Below, one piece after another: positions 28,367-36,508 of a DNA stretch of 64,000 nucleotides. Made by a program: the position numbers and the translations under genes. This stretch comes from Nostoc sp. 106C (lineage in GTDB: Bacteria; Cyanobacteriota; Cyanobacteriia; Cyanobacteriales; Nostocaceae): contig NZ_MTAW01000099.1 of the NCBI RefSeq assembly GCF_002154725.1, positions 1 through 64,000 of the forward strand, written 5' to 3'. The notes below the pieces were generated by a model. The model was given only the letters and a program-made list of their open reading frames with translations. It searched no databases and was not told where the DNA came from. Every line of letters starts with the position of its first letter. The stretch's first letter is position 1.

Positions 28367-28571
28367 CAATACGGTTCAGTTAAGGTGATAAGAGTTCTCA
28401 TCTGTCGAACAAAAACCAAGATTTGGGGGAGAATCCCCCAAACCCCCGATTGGGGAACGGTTGCGTCCCCCAAGCCCCCTCCAAAATAATTGTTCGGTTT
28501 TTTGTTTAGTAATTATTTGTGAACTTTGTAGTCAATGAATTTTCTTAACTGAACTGTATTGCTTTATAAAA
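28357..28571. mobile_element. MITE copy 1 (195 bp, 28367-28561) with 10-bp target duplication
   Basis: The element runs 28367-28561 and has imperfect terminal inverted repeats: CAATACGGTTCAGTTAAG at the left and the complement of CAATACAGTTCAGTTAAG at the right. It is flanked by a perfect 10-bp direct repeat CTTTATAAAA (28357-28366 and 28562-28571). It encodes nothing. Inside are two G/C-tract hairpins. A second copy, differing at only a few positions, is at 36172. The 10-bp duplication suggests mobilisation by an IS4-type DDE transposase, which is not in this window. Confidence 0.92.
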
Positions 28572-29121
28572 TTCCTGCTTGTTGAAAAATTTGTTGCGGT
28601 GTAATTTGCAGCCATTCAAAAAGGCAATCTTCTAAACTATCTTCACCACTTTTTGTTTGAGGTCGTGCATCAGGATAAAAAATAGTAACTGTTTTAGCTC
28701 TTGCATCCACAACCCAAACTCTCATCACGCCTGCATCGAGATAATCTGTGGCTTTGGCGCTCATTTCGCCAAAGCTTTGGTCAGGAGAGATAATTTCAAT
28801 AGCTAAGTCTGGCGGTATGGGACAAGGTTCATCTTCGATTACCTTACTTGGAAGCCGAGAATAGGATACATAAAGTAAGTCTGGTACGGGCACCCAGTCG
28901 CGACCCTTACGGTTTAAAGTAACTGCCCAATCGATACCAACCTCACCACGATTTTGCATTTTCTGTGATAAAAGTATGTAGATCGCACCTCTTACATAAG
29001 AATGAAATCTTTTTGGTAATATTTTGGGTTTTGCTTCGCCATCAATTAATTCGTAAGTGATATCCTCTTTTGATAGTGCCAAGAATTCTTGTAGTGTAAT
29101 TTGAGATTTAACTTGAGTCAT
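28564..29121 (-). CDS. Uma2 family (DUF820) putative endonuclease
   Basis: A 185-residue protein of the Uma2 family, a PD-(D/E)XK nuclease fold very abundant in cyanobacteria. Visible marks: EFLALSKEDITYELIDGE, VPVPDLLYVS, PPDLAIEIISPDQS and YLDAGVMRVWVVDARAKTV. The catalytic-like D...E-x-I series is intact. The stop codon lies in the right-hand target duplication of the adjacent MITE, so the insertion hit the extreme 3' end and left the protein whole. The function of the family is unknown. Confidence 0.88.
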   Translation of the reverse strand: MTQVKSQITLQEFLALSKEDITYELIDGEAKPKILPKRFHSYVRGAIYILLSQKMQNRGEVGIDWAVTLNRKGRDWVPVPDLLYVSYSRLPSKVIEDEPCPIPPDLAIEIISPDQSFGEMSAKATDYLDAGVMRVWVVDARAKTVTIFYPDARPQTKSGEDSLEDCLFEWLQITPQQIFQQAGIL

Positions 29122-29281
29122 AGCGATCGCGTCTCTTGTGACTCTATTTTGAACTAGTTTAACTAAGCTATCACCAATTTTAAATTTTCAACGCCGATCA
29201 AGCTTACACAGAAGATATCCCTATCCAGTTTCAGCCTATGATCGCTTGTAGAAATGGGAGTTGCGGCAGGGATGGAAGCAA

Positions 29282-29647
29282 ATGCGATTAATTTTATACA
29301 GCAAACCTGGATGCCATTTATGTGAAGGTTTACAGGAAAAGCTAGAAAAAATCCAAAATGTGGCGTTTGAGTTGGAAATTCGGGATATTACAACTCGTGA
29401 GGATTGGTTTTTGGCGTATCAGTATGAGGTGCCAGTTTTATATCTATCGAACCGCCCTTCGGGTGACGCTCCTGCGTCGCTACCGCTTGCGCTAACGCCA
29501 CTTTGCCATCGTGACGGGAACCGCCAAGACGCCAAGAACGCAGAGGAAGATTTAATTGAAAAACCTTTGCCACGTCCTTCTCCTCGTGCTAGTGTGCAGC
29601 AGTTGGAGCAAATGCTGCGTAAGTATTTATCCAATGAGAAAAAATAA
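29282..29647 (+). CDS. Glutaredoxin-like protein carrying an inserted repeat
   Basis: About 121 residues. The start MRLILYSKPGCHLCEGLQEKL has the thioredoxin-fold CxxC (CHLC), and VPVLYL supplies the cis-Pro strand. Between VPVLYL and the C-terminal helix lies a segment of about 34 residues (SNRPSGDAPASLPLA... RQDAKNAEEDL) that looks like translated intergenic repeat DNA. The homologous family is normally about 85-95 residues. I start at ATG 29282 rather than TTG 29261. It precedes murE by 42 bp and may be co-transcribed with it. Whether it still folds is uncertain. Confidence 0.75.
   Translation: MRLILYSKPGCHLCEGLQEKLEKIQNVAFELEIRDITTREDWFLAYQYEVPVLYLSNRPSGDAPASLPLALTPLCHRDGNRQDAKNAEEDLIEKPLPRPSPRASVQQLEQMLRKYLSNEKK
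29447..29549. repeat. Dispersed repeat inserted in the glutaredoxin-like gene
   Basis: This stretch contains CTTCGGGTGACGCTCCTGCG, GCTTGCGCTAACGCCA and CGCCAAGACGCCAAGAACGC-type units. The last motif recurs as the arms of a hairpin at 55431-55489 (CGCAGAG with ACGCC/GGCGT). Such sequences are normally intergenic in cyanobacteria; here the insert keeps the reading frame open. Boundaries are estimated from where glutaredoxin homology breaks off. Confidence 0.6.
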
Positions 29648-29689
29648 TGCAGAATAAGCGCAAGAGAAGCGTGTGACGAGGTTCACAAA

Positions 29690-31192
29690 ATGAAACTGCG
29701 GGAATTACTAGCAGCGATCGACACTGTAGAGCAATTACCTAACCATCCTGCTTTTGAGGATGCAGAAGTGCAGGGATTGAAGACAAATTCCCATGCTTGC
29801 AGTTTGGGAGATTTGTTTATTGGGATGCCAGGAACAAGAGTAGATGGGGGAGAATTTTGGCAAAGTGCGATCGCATCTGGTGCGGTAGCAGCGGTTGTCT
29901 CTGTCCAAGCTGTCCAGAAAAATCCTCCCACAACCGAGGCTTTTGTAATTAGTGCTAGTGACATGACTAAAGCCTGTGCCCAAATTGCAGGTGCTTTTTA
30001 CGGTTACCCAGGGCAAAAACTCAAATTAGTTGGTGTCACCGGCACTAATGGCAAAACTACAACTACTCACTTGATTGAATTTCTGTTGGAGAAAGCAAAT
30101 CTCCCAACAGCTTTGATGGGGACTCTCTACACTCGCTGGCCTGGTTTTGCAGAAACGGCTGTTCACACTACACCGTTTGCGGTGGAACTACAACAACAAC
30201 TAGCGCAAGCTGTGGATGCTGGTTGTGAGTATGGAGTGATGGAAGTTAGTTCTCATGCTTTAGCCCAAGGTCGAGTGTTGGGTTGTGAGTTTGAGGTGGG
30301 AGTGTTTAGCAATCTCACCCAAGACCACCTGGACTATCACCGCGATATGGAGGATTATTTTGCGGCGAAAGCATTGTTGTTTAGTCCAGATTATCTCAAA
30401 GGGCGGGCAATCATTAATGCTGATGACCCTTATGGACAAAGATTAATTGCCTCGTTGAGTCCAGAAAAAGTTTGGAGTTACAGTGTTAACGATGCCAATG
30501 CTGATTTTTGGATGAGCGATCTTAATTACGAGCCGAATGGTGTTAGTGGGACATTGCATACACCTAAGGGTAACGTAGCTTTTCGTTCACCTTTAGTTGG
30601 TCAGTATAATTTAGAAAATCTTTTGGCAGCAGTCGGTGCAGTTTTACACTTGGGTCTAGATTTGCAATTAGTAGCAACTGCTATACCTGAGTTTCCTGGT
30701 GTTCCCGGACGGATGGAACGGGTGCAGGTGATTCCAAACCAGGATATCAGCGTGATTGTGGATTATGCCCACACACCAGATAGTTTAGAGAATCTGCTCA
30801 AAGCGGCACGTCCGTTTATTCCTGGTAAGATGATTTGTGTGTTTGGTTGTGGTGGCGATCGCGATCGCACCAAGCGACCGAAAATGGGGAAAATTGCCGC
30901 CGAATTAGCAGATCTGGCTGTAGTCACCTCAGATAATCCCCGCACTGAAGACCCACAAAGGATTTTGCAAGATATTTTGGCAGGAATTCCGGAAACGACA
31001 AATCCCACAGTAATTGGCGATCGCTCTGCCGCTATTCGTACTGCTATTTTACAAGCACAACCTGGAGATGGAGTTTTACTGGCTGGAAAAGGCCACGAAG
31101 ATTACCAAATTCTCGGTACAGAAAAAATTCACTTTGATGACCGAGAACATGCACGCGCAGCTTTACAAGAAAGGCTGAAGATTCAAAATTAA
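29690..31192 (+). CDS. murE: UDP-N-acetylmuramoyl-tripeptide synthetase MurE
   Basis: A 500-residue Mur ligase that adds the third residue, here probably meso-diaminopimelate, to UDP-MurNAc-dipeptide in the cytoplasm during peptidoglycan synthesis. Visible: the ATP loop GVTGTNGKTTTTHLIEF (about 113-129), the YGVMEVSSHAL segment with the carbamylated-lysine region after it, VDYAHTPDSLENLL, FGCGGDRDRTKRP and the DNPRTEDP motif that selects diaminopimelate. Length is normal for the family. A hairpin 21 bp after the stop may end the transcript. Confidence 0.96.
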   Translation: MKLRELLAAIDTVEQLPNHPAFEDAEVQGLKTNSHACSLGDLFIGMPGTRVDGGEFWQSAIASGAVAAVVSVQAVQKNPPTTEAFVISASDMTKACAQIAGAFYGYPGQKLKLVGVTGTNGKTTTTHLIEFLLEKANLPTALMGTLYTRWPGFAETAVHTTPFAVELQQQLAQAVDAGCEYGVMEVSSHALAQGRVLGCEFEVGVFSNLTQDHLDYHRDMEDYFAAKALLFSPDYLKGRAIINADDPYGQRLIASLSPEKVWSYSVNDANADFWMSDLNYEPNGVSGTLHTPKGNVAFRSPLVGQYNLENLLAAVGAVLHLGLDLQLVATAIPEFPGVPGRMERVQVIPNQDISVIVDYAHTPDSLENLLKAARPFIPGKMICVFGCGGDRDRTKRPKMGKIAAELADLAVVTSDNPRTEDPQRILQDILAGIPETTNPTVIGDRSAAIRTAILQAQPGDGVLLAGKGHEDYQILGTEKIHFDDREHARAALQERLKIQN

Positions 31193-31212
31193 TCAAGAAT
31201 TTTATTTCTTGT

Positions 31213-31238
31213 TAGGGACGCTATTGCTGGCGTCCCTA
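31213..31238 (+). terminator. Hairpin after murE
   Basis: TAGGGACGC and GCGTCCCTA form a 9-bp stem with an 8-nt loop, 21 bp after the murE stop. There is no strong T-tract, so termination activity is uncertain; it may be a dispersed palindrome. The rest of the 318-bp gap 31193-31510 shows nothing I can support; a leftward frame at 31312-31512 is unrecognised. Confidence 0.5.
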
Positions 31239-31510
31239 TTACTGAAGCAATAAGATACAGGAGAATTTTAGGATATAAATAAACCCCAATAATAAATTCT
31301 CAATTCTCAACTTATTTCAACTCAAATATGCTTGCGACATTAAATGGTAAATGATACACTCCATTAGTTTTATAATTCCTCATCCAGAATTCATAATTAA
31401 TATTAATTTTCGTAGCTTTGTGGTAATTAAGGTAAACATCAGGGTGAAAAGCAAAGACATAATTATCTTTTCCTATATCCTTCTCTATCCCTCCTTCTTG
31501 TGCTTGACTC

Positions 31511-32923
31511 ATGAATGATTCTCTGGCTCAGGATCTATCAATTTATCAGTTGGCTTTGGCAATGGAAGCGCCTCCTCAACCATTACCCCTCAGTCCTGCT
31601 ACTCTGCTATCACTACTCAGGTCACAAATTGACTTGCTGATTGACCAGAAAATAGCAGCGACTTTATGGGTAAAGCTACCGCCAGGAAAAATTTGGCAAT
31701 CAGAATTAATGCGCTATCAGTCCGCAGTGGATGTTTCTGTTGTTATCTATAACTGTCAGATTGATGAGAGGCGTAAAGGAGAAGCTAGAGGGGATACATA
31801 TTTTAGCCCATCACTTGATGACTTAATCATTAAGTTATTACCAAATAAGCTCTTGCAAAGGGAATATTTTGTAATAGTTTTGTCACCCCAGTTTTGCAGT
31901 CTAATTTTGGCTCATCGACCGCCAAAAAGACGTAAAACTCAAATGTTAAAAAAGGGCAGTGCCAGAAAAACTATGCCTTTACTAGCAATGACTACTATGG
32001 AAGGCAGAGTAATTCAACCAGTGCTAGATGGCATCAAACAAGCAAGAACACCAGAATCAGCTCCAATGCTCCCGCTTGATTTTCTTTGCCCGACTGCACC
32101 CGAATCAGCACTGATGAATCAGCTTTTAGTCAAACAAATCCAGCGACAGGATGAAATAAATCATCAACTGATGACAAAGCGCATCGCCAAGTTGCAGCAG
32201 CAAAATCAAAAACTCTACAAAAAAGCACAAACCAAGGATGAATACTTGAGCAATGCGTGTCAGGAGTTGCGTACACCCCTCACCCATATGAAAACAGCGC
32301 TGTCGTTGTTAAATTCTCCAACGCTGAAACCTCCCCAACGGCAACGTTATTTACAAATGTTAAATACCCAATGCGATCGCCAGAATTCTTTAATTACTGG
32401 TTTGCTAGATCTGGTACATCTGGATCGCAATTTACAAGATTCGCCCTTAGAGTCGGTATGCTTGGCGGATGTTGTGCCAGGGATAGTTAGTACCTACCAG
32501 CCTGTAGCTCAGGAAAAAGGAATTATGTTAGCCTACACAGTGCCCACAGAACTACCATCTGTGTGGTGTGTGAGTGGCGGTTTGAGACTAATTGTGATTA
32601 ATCTGCTGCATAACTGTATTAAATTTACCCCTAGTGGCGGGCAAGTGTGGGTGCGATCGCGCGTGCATGGTGATTATGTGCAATTAGAAGTCCGCGACAC
32701 AGGTATTGGTATAGCCGAAACAGAGATTCCCAAAATCTTTGACAGCTTTTATCGTGTGCGTTCTGGCGCAACGGATGAATCTAGCGGGCCAGGCTTAGGA
32801 TTAACGGTTGTGCAGCAGTTACTTTGGCGTTGCGGTGGTTTTATGGCTGTGAGAAGTAAGCCCTATGAAGGTTCGACTTTTACAGTCAATTTAGCCCGTG
32901 TACGCGATCGCTCTTCAGTTTAG
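31511..32923 (+). CDS. DICT-domain sensor kinase with Gln at the phospho-acceptor position
   Basis: A 470-residue soluble protein. The N-terminal region (about 1-190) resembles the DICT sensory domain found in cyanobacterial signalling proteins. A coiled segment (about 210-245) leads to a HisKA helix pair, but the H-box reads NACQELRTPLTHM: the usual phospho-acceptor His is Gln (codon CAG). The HATPase domain is complete (NLLHNCIKF, DTGIGIAE, GPGLGLTVV). It could bind ATP and act on another protein, yet cannot autophosphorylate in the normal way. It faces a second kinase gene at 33275 with the reverse defect. Confidence 0.82.
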   Translation: MNDSLAQDLSIYQLALAMEAPPQPLPLSPATLLSLLRSQIDLLIDQKIAATLWVKLPPGKIWQSELMRYQSAVDVSVVIYNCQIDERRKGEARGDTYFSPSLDDLIIKLLPNKLLQREYFVIVLSPQFCSLILAHRPPKRRKTQMLKKGSARKTMPLLAMTTMEGRVIQPVLDGIKQARTPESAPMLPLDFLCPTAPESALMNQLLVKQIQRQDEINHQLMTKRIAKLQQQNQKLYKKAQTKDEYLSNACQELRTPLTHMKTALSLLNSPTLKPPQRQRYLQMLNTQCDRQNSLITGLLDLVHLDRNLQDSPLESVCLADVVPGIVSTYQPVAQEKGIMLAYTVPTELPSVWCVSGGLRLIVINLLHNCIKFTPSGGQVWVRSRVHGDYVQLEVRDTGIGIAETEIPKIFDSFYRVRSGATDESSGPGLGLTVVQQLLWRCGGFMAVRSKPYEGSTFTVNLARVRDRSSV

Positions 32924-33274
32924 ATGTAACGTTTCGCAACTTGGCAAATTTTCTCATCTGTTTGCTGGCTCCAATTCCACACGTCCTAAGCAGAACACAG
33001 AGCATCTCCAATAAACCCCTAGTCAACAGACTAACCTTCTTTGCAGATATGAAGGCTCTCAGTCTTAAAATTACTGTGTTGACTTTATATTAGGTCGCCA
33101 TGCATGTCATGCATAGCTGCTGCCAACCACCATGACAAAGTTAAAAGCTTGATTTTACTAGAGTTTTAAAATAGTCGATTTATTTTACCAGTTCCATCGC
33201 TCACATATCAAAAATACAACATGCGATCGCCAAAGGGCACTGCACTCAGCGTAATCGCACCTGTAGAATTTGGA
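32924..33274. other. 351-bp gap between convergent kinase genes
   Basis: No gene or strong terminator hairpin is visible. It contains an ATGCATGTCATGCAT stretch (near 33098) and one HIP1-like site. Nothing else supportable. Confidence 0.4.
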
Positions 33275-34687
33275 TCACCACTGCTTAGCACTAACTTCTA
33301 ATGGTAAGAAAATAGTCAACACTTCCCCATATTGTGGACGCTGGCGCACAATTAGTTTGCCACCAATTGCTTGAAACAGATGTTTGGTCGCCGCAATATT
33401 GAGACTAATCGTACCCGTTTCTGGTTGGAACATTAGCAATTGACCTAAAGCTTTGCGAATGGGCGGCGTTGTTGGTGGGCTAGGCTTGCTAGTATCTTTG
33501 CATTGAGCTTGGGGCGATAACTGTAACTTTAGTTGATCTCCAGCCGGGATCACCTGAACTTGAATATGGCTACCAGCAGGTAAGCTACGGGTAAAATTTT
33601 CAATTAAACCAGTAAGTACTCGATCTAACATCGTAGGGTTACTCACTACCGTTGGCAGTTGTTGGGGTAAAACCACATCCAAAGTTAAGTTACGCCGATT
33701 TGCCGCTTGTTGCCAACGAGGAATACTCTGCTCCAAGACTTGATCGAGAGACATCGGTGTTAATTGAGTGTGTGCAGACTTCACCGGGTTAGATGTTTCT
33801 AGTTCTGCTGCTTTAAACAGCAACTCCATCCTGTCAATCTGCTCGGTACACTCGTGATCGATAACTTCTAAGCGATTAATTACATTAGCAGGTAAGTCTC
33901 GCCGCTTCAGCAGTAAGCGAGTCATGGTGCGAATAGTAGTCAATGGAGTCCGGACTTCATGGGCAAAGGCCTGGAGTAATTCCACATCCGAACGAGAAGA
34001 AGATGTGGGTATAGAAACAGCAGGTGAAGTGGGGACATTCTCCTTCTCTTGTTCCGGTGCTAATTCTTGCAGCAACAACTGACTAAACTGCATGACAGTG
34101 CGATAATCTGGAGGCACTGGCGCAAATTTTTGAACTGATGCGTCCAAATCAGCAAAAAAATCTGGGTTAGTCAGCATTACCCGTGCGCCTAAAGCACGCC
34201 AAGCTTGCTGGACTACCTCTGGGTCAAAGGAAAATAAAAAAGTTTTTTGACCGCTCTTGTGTTTTGCTAAAACCAGCACTAATCTAAATTTATCTGTAAA
34301 AACTAAGCAAAATTGTTCTGTCCCCAGAGGATCGGCAGGTAATAAAGGTAGTACTGATTCATGAGGAGCAATGTCTTCTACCATTTCTAGAGGTAGTGGC
34401 ATTTCAAATGGCATCAATGCCAAAGGATTAAATGGCTTTGCTGTGAATGTTACCGTTTGTAAGCTTTGAGTCAGTGTAGGTTGACTAAACAGGGGTGCTG
34501 GTGCAGCTAAAACTAATCCTGCGGTAGCATCAGATGCAGCATTTGCCAAAGTATTGATTAGCAATTGTTCTGTTGCTGCTAGGCTGATGCGCCACTGCCA
34601 CTCTGCTTTTGCTGGTGAACATTCAGTCAGGGTTGACTGACTTTCAGCTAAAATTTCTCTCAGACTTGGCAATATCCATTCGTACAC
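33275..34687 (-). CDS. Histidine kinase with intact H-box and degenerate ATPase domain
   Basis: A 470-residue protein. The N-terminal half is an unrecognised sensory region with alternating hydrophobic strands (for example QFCLVFTDKFRLVLVLAKH). The HisKA segment is canonical (LLQAFAHEVRTPLTTIRTM, His near 251). The C-terminal part resembles HATPase_c (MLDRVLTGLIENFTRSLP as N-box, GGKLIVRQRPQYGEVLTIFLP as the last strands), but the DxGxG and GxGLGL ATP-lid motifs are absent. It may be a phosphorylatable partner rather than an active kinase. It is convergent with the DICT kinase. Confidence 0.78.
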   Translation of the reverse strand: MYEWILPSLREILAESQSTLTECSPAKAEWQWRISLAATEQLLINTLANAASDATAGLVLAAPAPLFSQPTLTQSLQTVTFTAKPFNPLALMPFEMPLPLEMVEDIAPHESVLPLLPADPLGTEQFCLVFTDKFRLVLVLAKHKSGQKTFLFSFDPEVVQQAWRALGARVMLTNPDFFADLDASVQKFAPVPPDYRTVMQFSQLLLQELAPEQEKENVPTSPAVSIPTSSSRSDVELLQAFAHEVRTPLTTIRTMTRLLLKRRDLPANVINRLEVIDHECTEQIDRMELLFKAAELETSNPVKSAHTQLTPMSLDQVLEQSIPRWQQAANRRNLTLDVVLPQQLPTVVSNPTMLDRVLTGLIENFTRSLPAGSHIQVQVIPAGDQLKLQLSPQAQCKDTSKPSPPTTPPIRKALGQLLMFQPETGTISLNIAATKHLFQAIGGKLIVRQRPQYGEVLTIFLPLEVSAKQW

Positions 34688-35319
34688 AGCTTTTCACCCC
34701 TTGGTTGGAGAGCGATTTACAGCAACTAAGTGAAGTACTTCACCATTTACTTACGAGGTTATAGTCATTTGTGTACTGGCGACAGTCGTATAACCGAACA
34801 ACAAAGGCGCAATTTCCCCTGGATATTGAAAATAGAGACTGGAAGGGAGCAGAAAAGTCAGAGGGGAGCGAAGAAATAACTAATGATTCTTGACTCTTGC
34901 CTATTACCTACAGCCATTGCTTTTTAACAAATAACAAGTCAGAAATCATAGATAATTAAAATTTTGGAGGATGATGTGCCAAACTTCCTCAAATCTGGTA
35001 ATATCAAATTTCTATTGAGGGACTAACATAACCTACCTTGAGGAAAGCCGTTTGGCATCTATCTATGTTCAGCCGATAGAAAGCCATCAAGTGTATGTGA
35101 AGTCTTACTCATCAATAGCCGCAACTGAATTTAAATTGGTACTTCTGTCGGGAGCTAAAATATTCCTGCCTCCAGAAGTGTCAAAGCTTCAGTTTGCAAT
35201 TGTCTTAGTGCTGAATTTAGCACTTGTGCAATTTCAACTTTAATTAGTTTTTAACATTCGCTCCTCAACATCACACACAGCTCAATTAATCGCTTCAACT
35301 ACTCAACTCGGAGATTGAT
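34688..35319. other. 632-bp region upstream of the BON lipoprotein gene
   Basis: Apart from the imperfect inverted repeat at 34973-35059, I see a possible 63-codon frame (35052-35243, TTG start) with no recognisable product, and otherwise AT-rich DNA. I do not call a gene here. Confidence 0.4.
34973..35059. promoter_or_regulatory. Imperfect inverted repeat, possible structured leader
   Basis: GATG-TG-CCAAAC-TTCCTCAA (34973-34992) is complementary, with small bulges, to TTGAGGAAAGCCGTTTGGCATC in pieces (35038-35059), enclosing 45 nt. It lies about 260 bp before the BON lipoprotein start. It might be a 5'-UTR structure or part of a dispersed repeat. Confidence 0.4.
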
Positions 35320-35796
35320 ATGAAAAAGCTAATTCCATTATTAGTTACTGGTATTCTGGTGGTTGGTACTTTTGGTTGTCAAGATGCAACAAAAACCAGT
35401 TCAGACACTTCCACCACCAATGAGTCTAGCCAACCAGCAAAAGAAGCATCTCAAAAAACTGCAACTGGAGCTAAAACTACTACTGAAACTGGCAAAACCG
35501 CAGTCAAAGAAACAGGCGACAAAACCAAAACCGCAGTCAAAGAAGCCGCTGCAAACACTAAAACTGCTGCTAAAGGTGTTGCTGAAAGTACTTCTAAAAG
35601 CTTAATTCTCAGCAAATTATCAGAAAAGATTCCTGGCAGCAAGTTAATTGTTGAAGACAAAGATGGTGCTGTCACAGTTAAAGGAACAGTTCCCACTGAG
35701 GCTGATCTGAAAAAAATTGCACCCTTAGTTAAGGAACAAAAAGGTGTCAAGAGCGTTAAGGTAGAAGCAAAAGCTGCATCCGCGAAAGCACAATAG
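35320..35796 (+). CDS. BON-domain lipoprotein
   Basis: A 158-residue lipoprotein: MKKLIPLLVTGILVVGTFGC gives a signal peptide with lipobox ending at Cys20. A low-complexity linker (about 25-95) is built of Lys/Thr/Ala-rich units (TAVKETGDKTKTAVKEAA type), like LEA-type stretches. Residues about 95-150 form a BON domain (LSEKIPGSKLIVEDKDGAVT, GTVPTEADLKKI, GVKSVKVEA). BON domains bind phospholipid or peptidoglycan-linked partners in the envelope. The gene is followed by a clear terminator, so it is probably monocistronic. Confidence 0.87.
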   Translation: MKKLIPLLVTGILVVGTFGCQDATKTSSDTSTTNESSQPAKEASQKTATGAKTTTETGKTAVKETGDKTKTAVKEAAANTKTAAKGVAESTSKSLILSKLSEKIPGSKLIVEDKDGAVTVKGTVPTEADLKKIAPLVKEQKGVKSVKVEAKAASAKAQ

Positions 35797-35836
35797 AAAA
35801 ATAAAACTATCCAATTAAGAGTTTTATAATTCTCAA

Positions 35837-35870
35837 CAGGACTTACACAAATATAAGTCCTGTTTTTTTT
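35837..35870 (+). terminator. Terminator of the BON lipoprotein gene
   Basis: CAGGACTTA and TAAGTCCTG form a 9-bp stem with an 8-nt loop, followed by eight T residues. It starts 41 bp after the stop codon. Confidence 0.88.
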
Positions 35871-35964
35871 AGCGCATCATCATTTGGAAATTTGAGTTGA
35901 AAATGAATTGCCATCCCATTTCACGAAATGCCTAATACCATTTCACAAAAAATATGATGTGGAT

Positions 35965-36088
35965 GTAGGTTGGGTTAAGGAACGAAACCCAACACTTCAA
36001 AGTTTTGTAATTGTTGGGTTTCACACAGTTCAAACGCCACTTCACTCAAGTCGGGAAACCCGCCCACGTGAGTGGCTCCCCAACCTAC
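35965..36088. repeat. Dispersed intergenic repeat with GTAGGTTGGG ends
   Basis: A 124-bp block bounded by GTAGGTTGGG and its complement CCCAACCTAC. Inside, GAAACCCAACA and TGTTGGGTTTC form another complementary pair. The phrase AGGTTGGGTTAAGGAACGAA is familiar as a repeat between genes of filamentous cyanobacteria. It has no coding capacity. It lies 84 bp before the second MITE. Confidence 0.65.
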
Positions 36089-36161
36089 GCATCTGTCTCA
36101 TTTTTTCCTGGAATTGGTATAAGCTCAAGGATTTGTCTCTAATCCTTTCCCCCTGCTGCCT

Positions 36162-36376
36162 ACTTATACTTCAATACGGTTCAGTTAAGGTGATAAGTGT
36201 TCTCATCTGTCGAACAAAAACCAAGATTTGGGGGATTCTCCCCCAAACCCCCGATTGGGGGACGGTTGCGTCCCCCAAGCCCCCTCCAAAATAATTGTTC
36301 GGTTTTTTGTTTAGTAATTATTTGTGAACTTTGTTGCCAATGAATTTTTTTAACTGAACTGTATTGAATTATACTT
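36162..36376. mobile_element. MITE copy 2 (195 bp, 36172-36366) with near-perfect target duplication
   Basis: This has the same length, terminal inverted repeats and internal hairpins as the copy at 28367-28561, with only about nine base differences. The flanking 10-mers ACTTATACTT (36162-36171) and AATTATACTT (36367-36376) match at 9 of 10 positions, consistent with a slightly aged target duplication. It sits in intergenic DNA and encodes no protein. Confidence 0.9.
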
Positions 36377-36508
36377 AACGTGACAAAGTATCAATAGGTA
36401 TTTATTAAATCAGAACAACGATGAATGAGACAGGGATGTTCAAAATCAACTGCGATCGCTAGAATCAAAGTGCCTCAATTTTGGGTGTGTTGCGTTAAAA
36501 GCAAGTCA

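Noticed and set aside
28367-28561. Small regulatory RNA
   Set aside because: The hairpins are explained by a MITE with terminal repeats, target duplication and a second copy.
31312-31512. 66-codon leftward frame overlapping the DICT kinase start
   Set aside because: GGAGGG-like purines occur only within it, there is no recognisable protein and its start overlaps the kinase ATG; kept out for lack of support.
35052-35243. 63-codon frame upstream of the BON gene
   Set aside because: TTG start inside an inverted repeat and no similarity I can recognise.
35908-36294. 128-codon frame running into MITE copy 2
   Set aside because: It consists of translated dispersed repeat plus MITE sequence and ends inside the mobile element.
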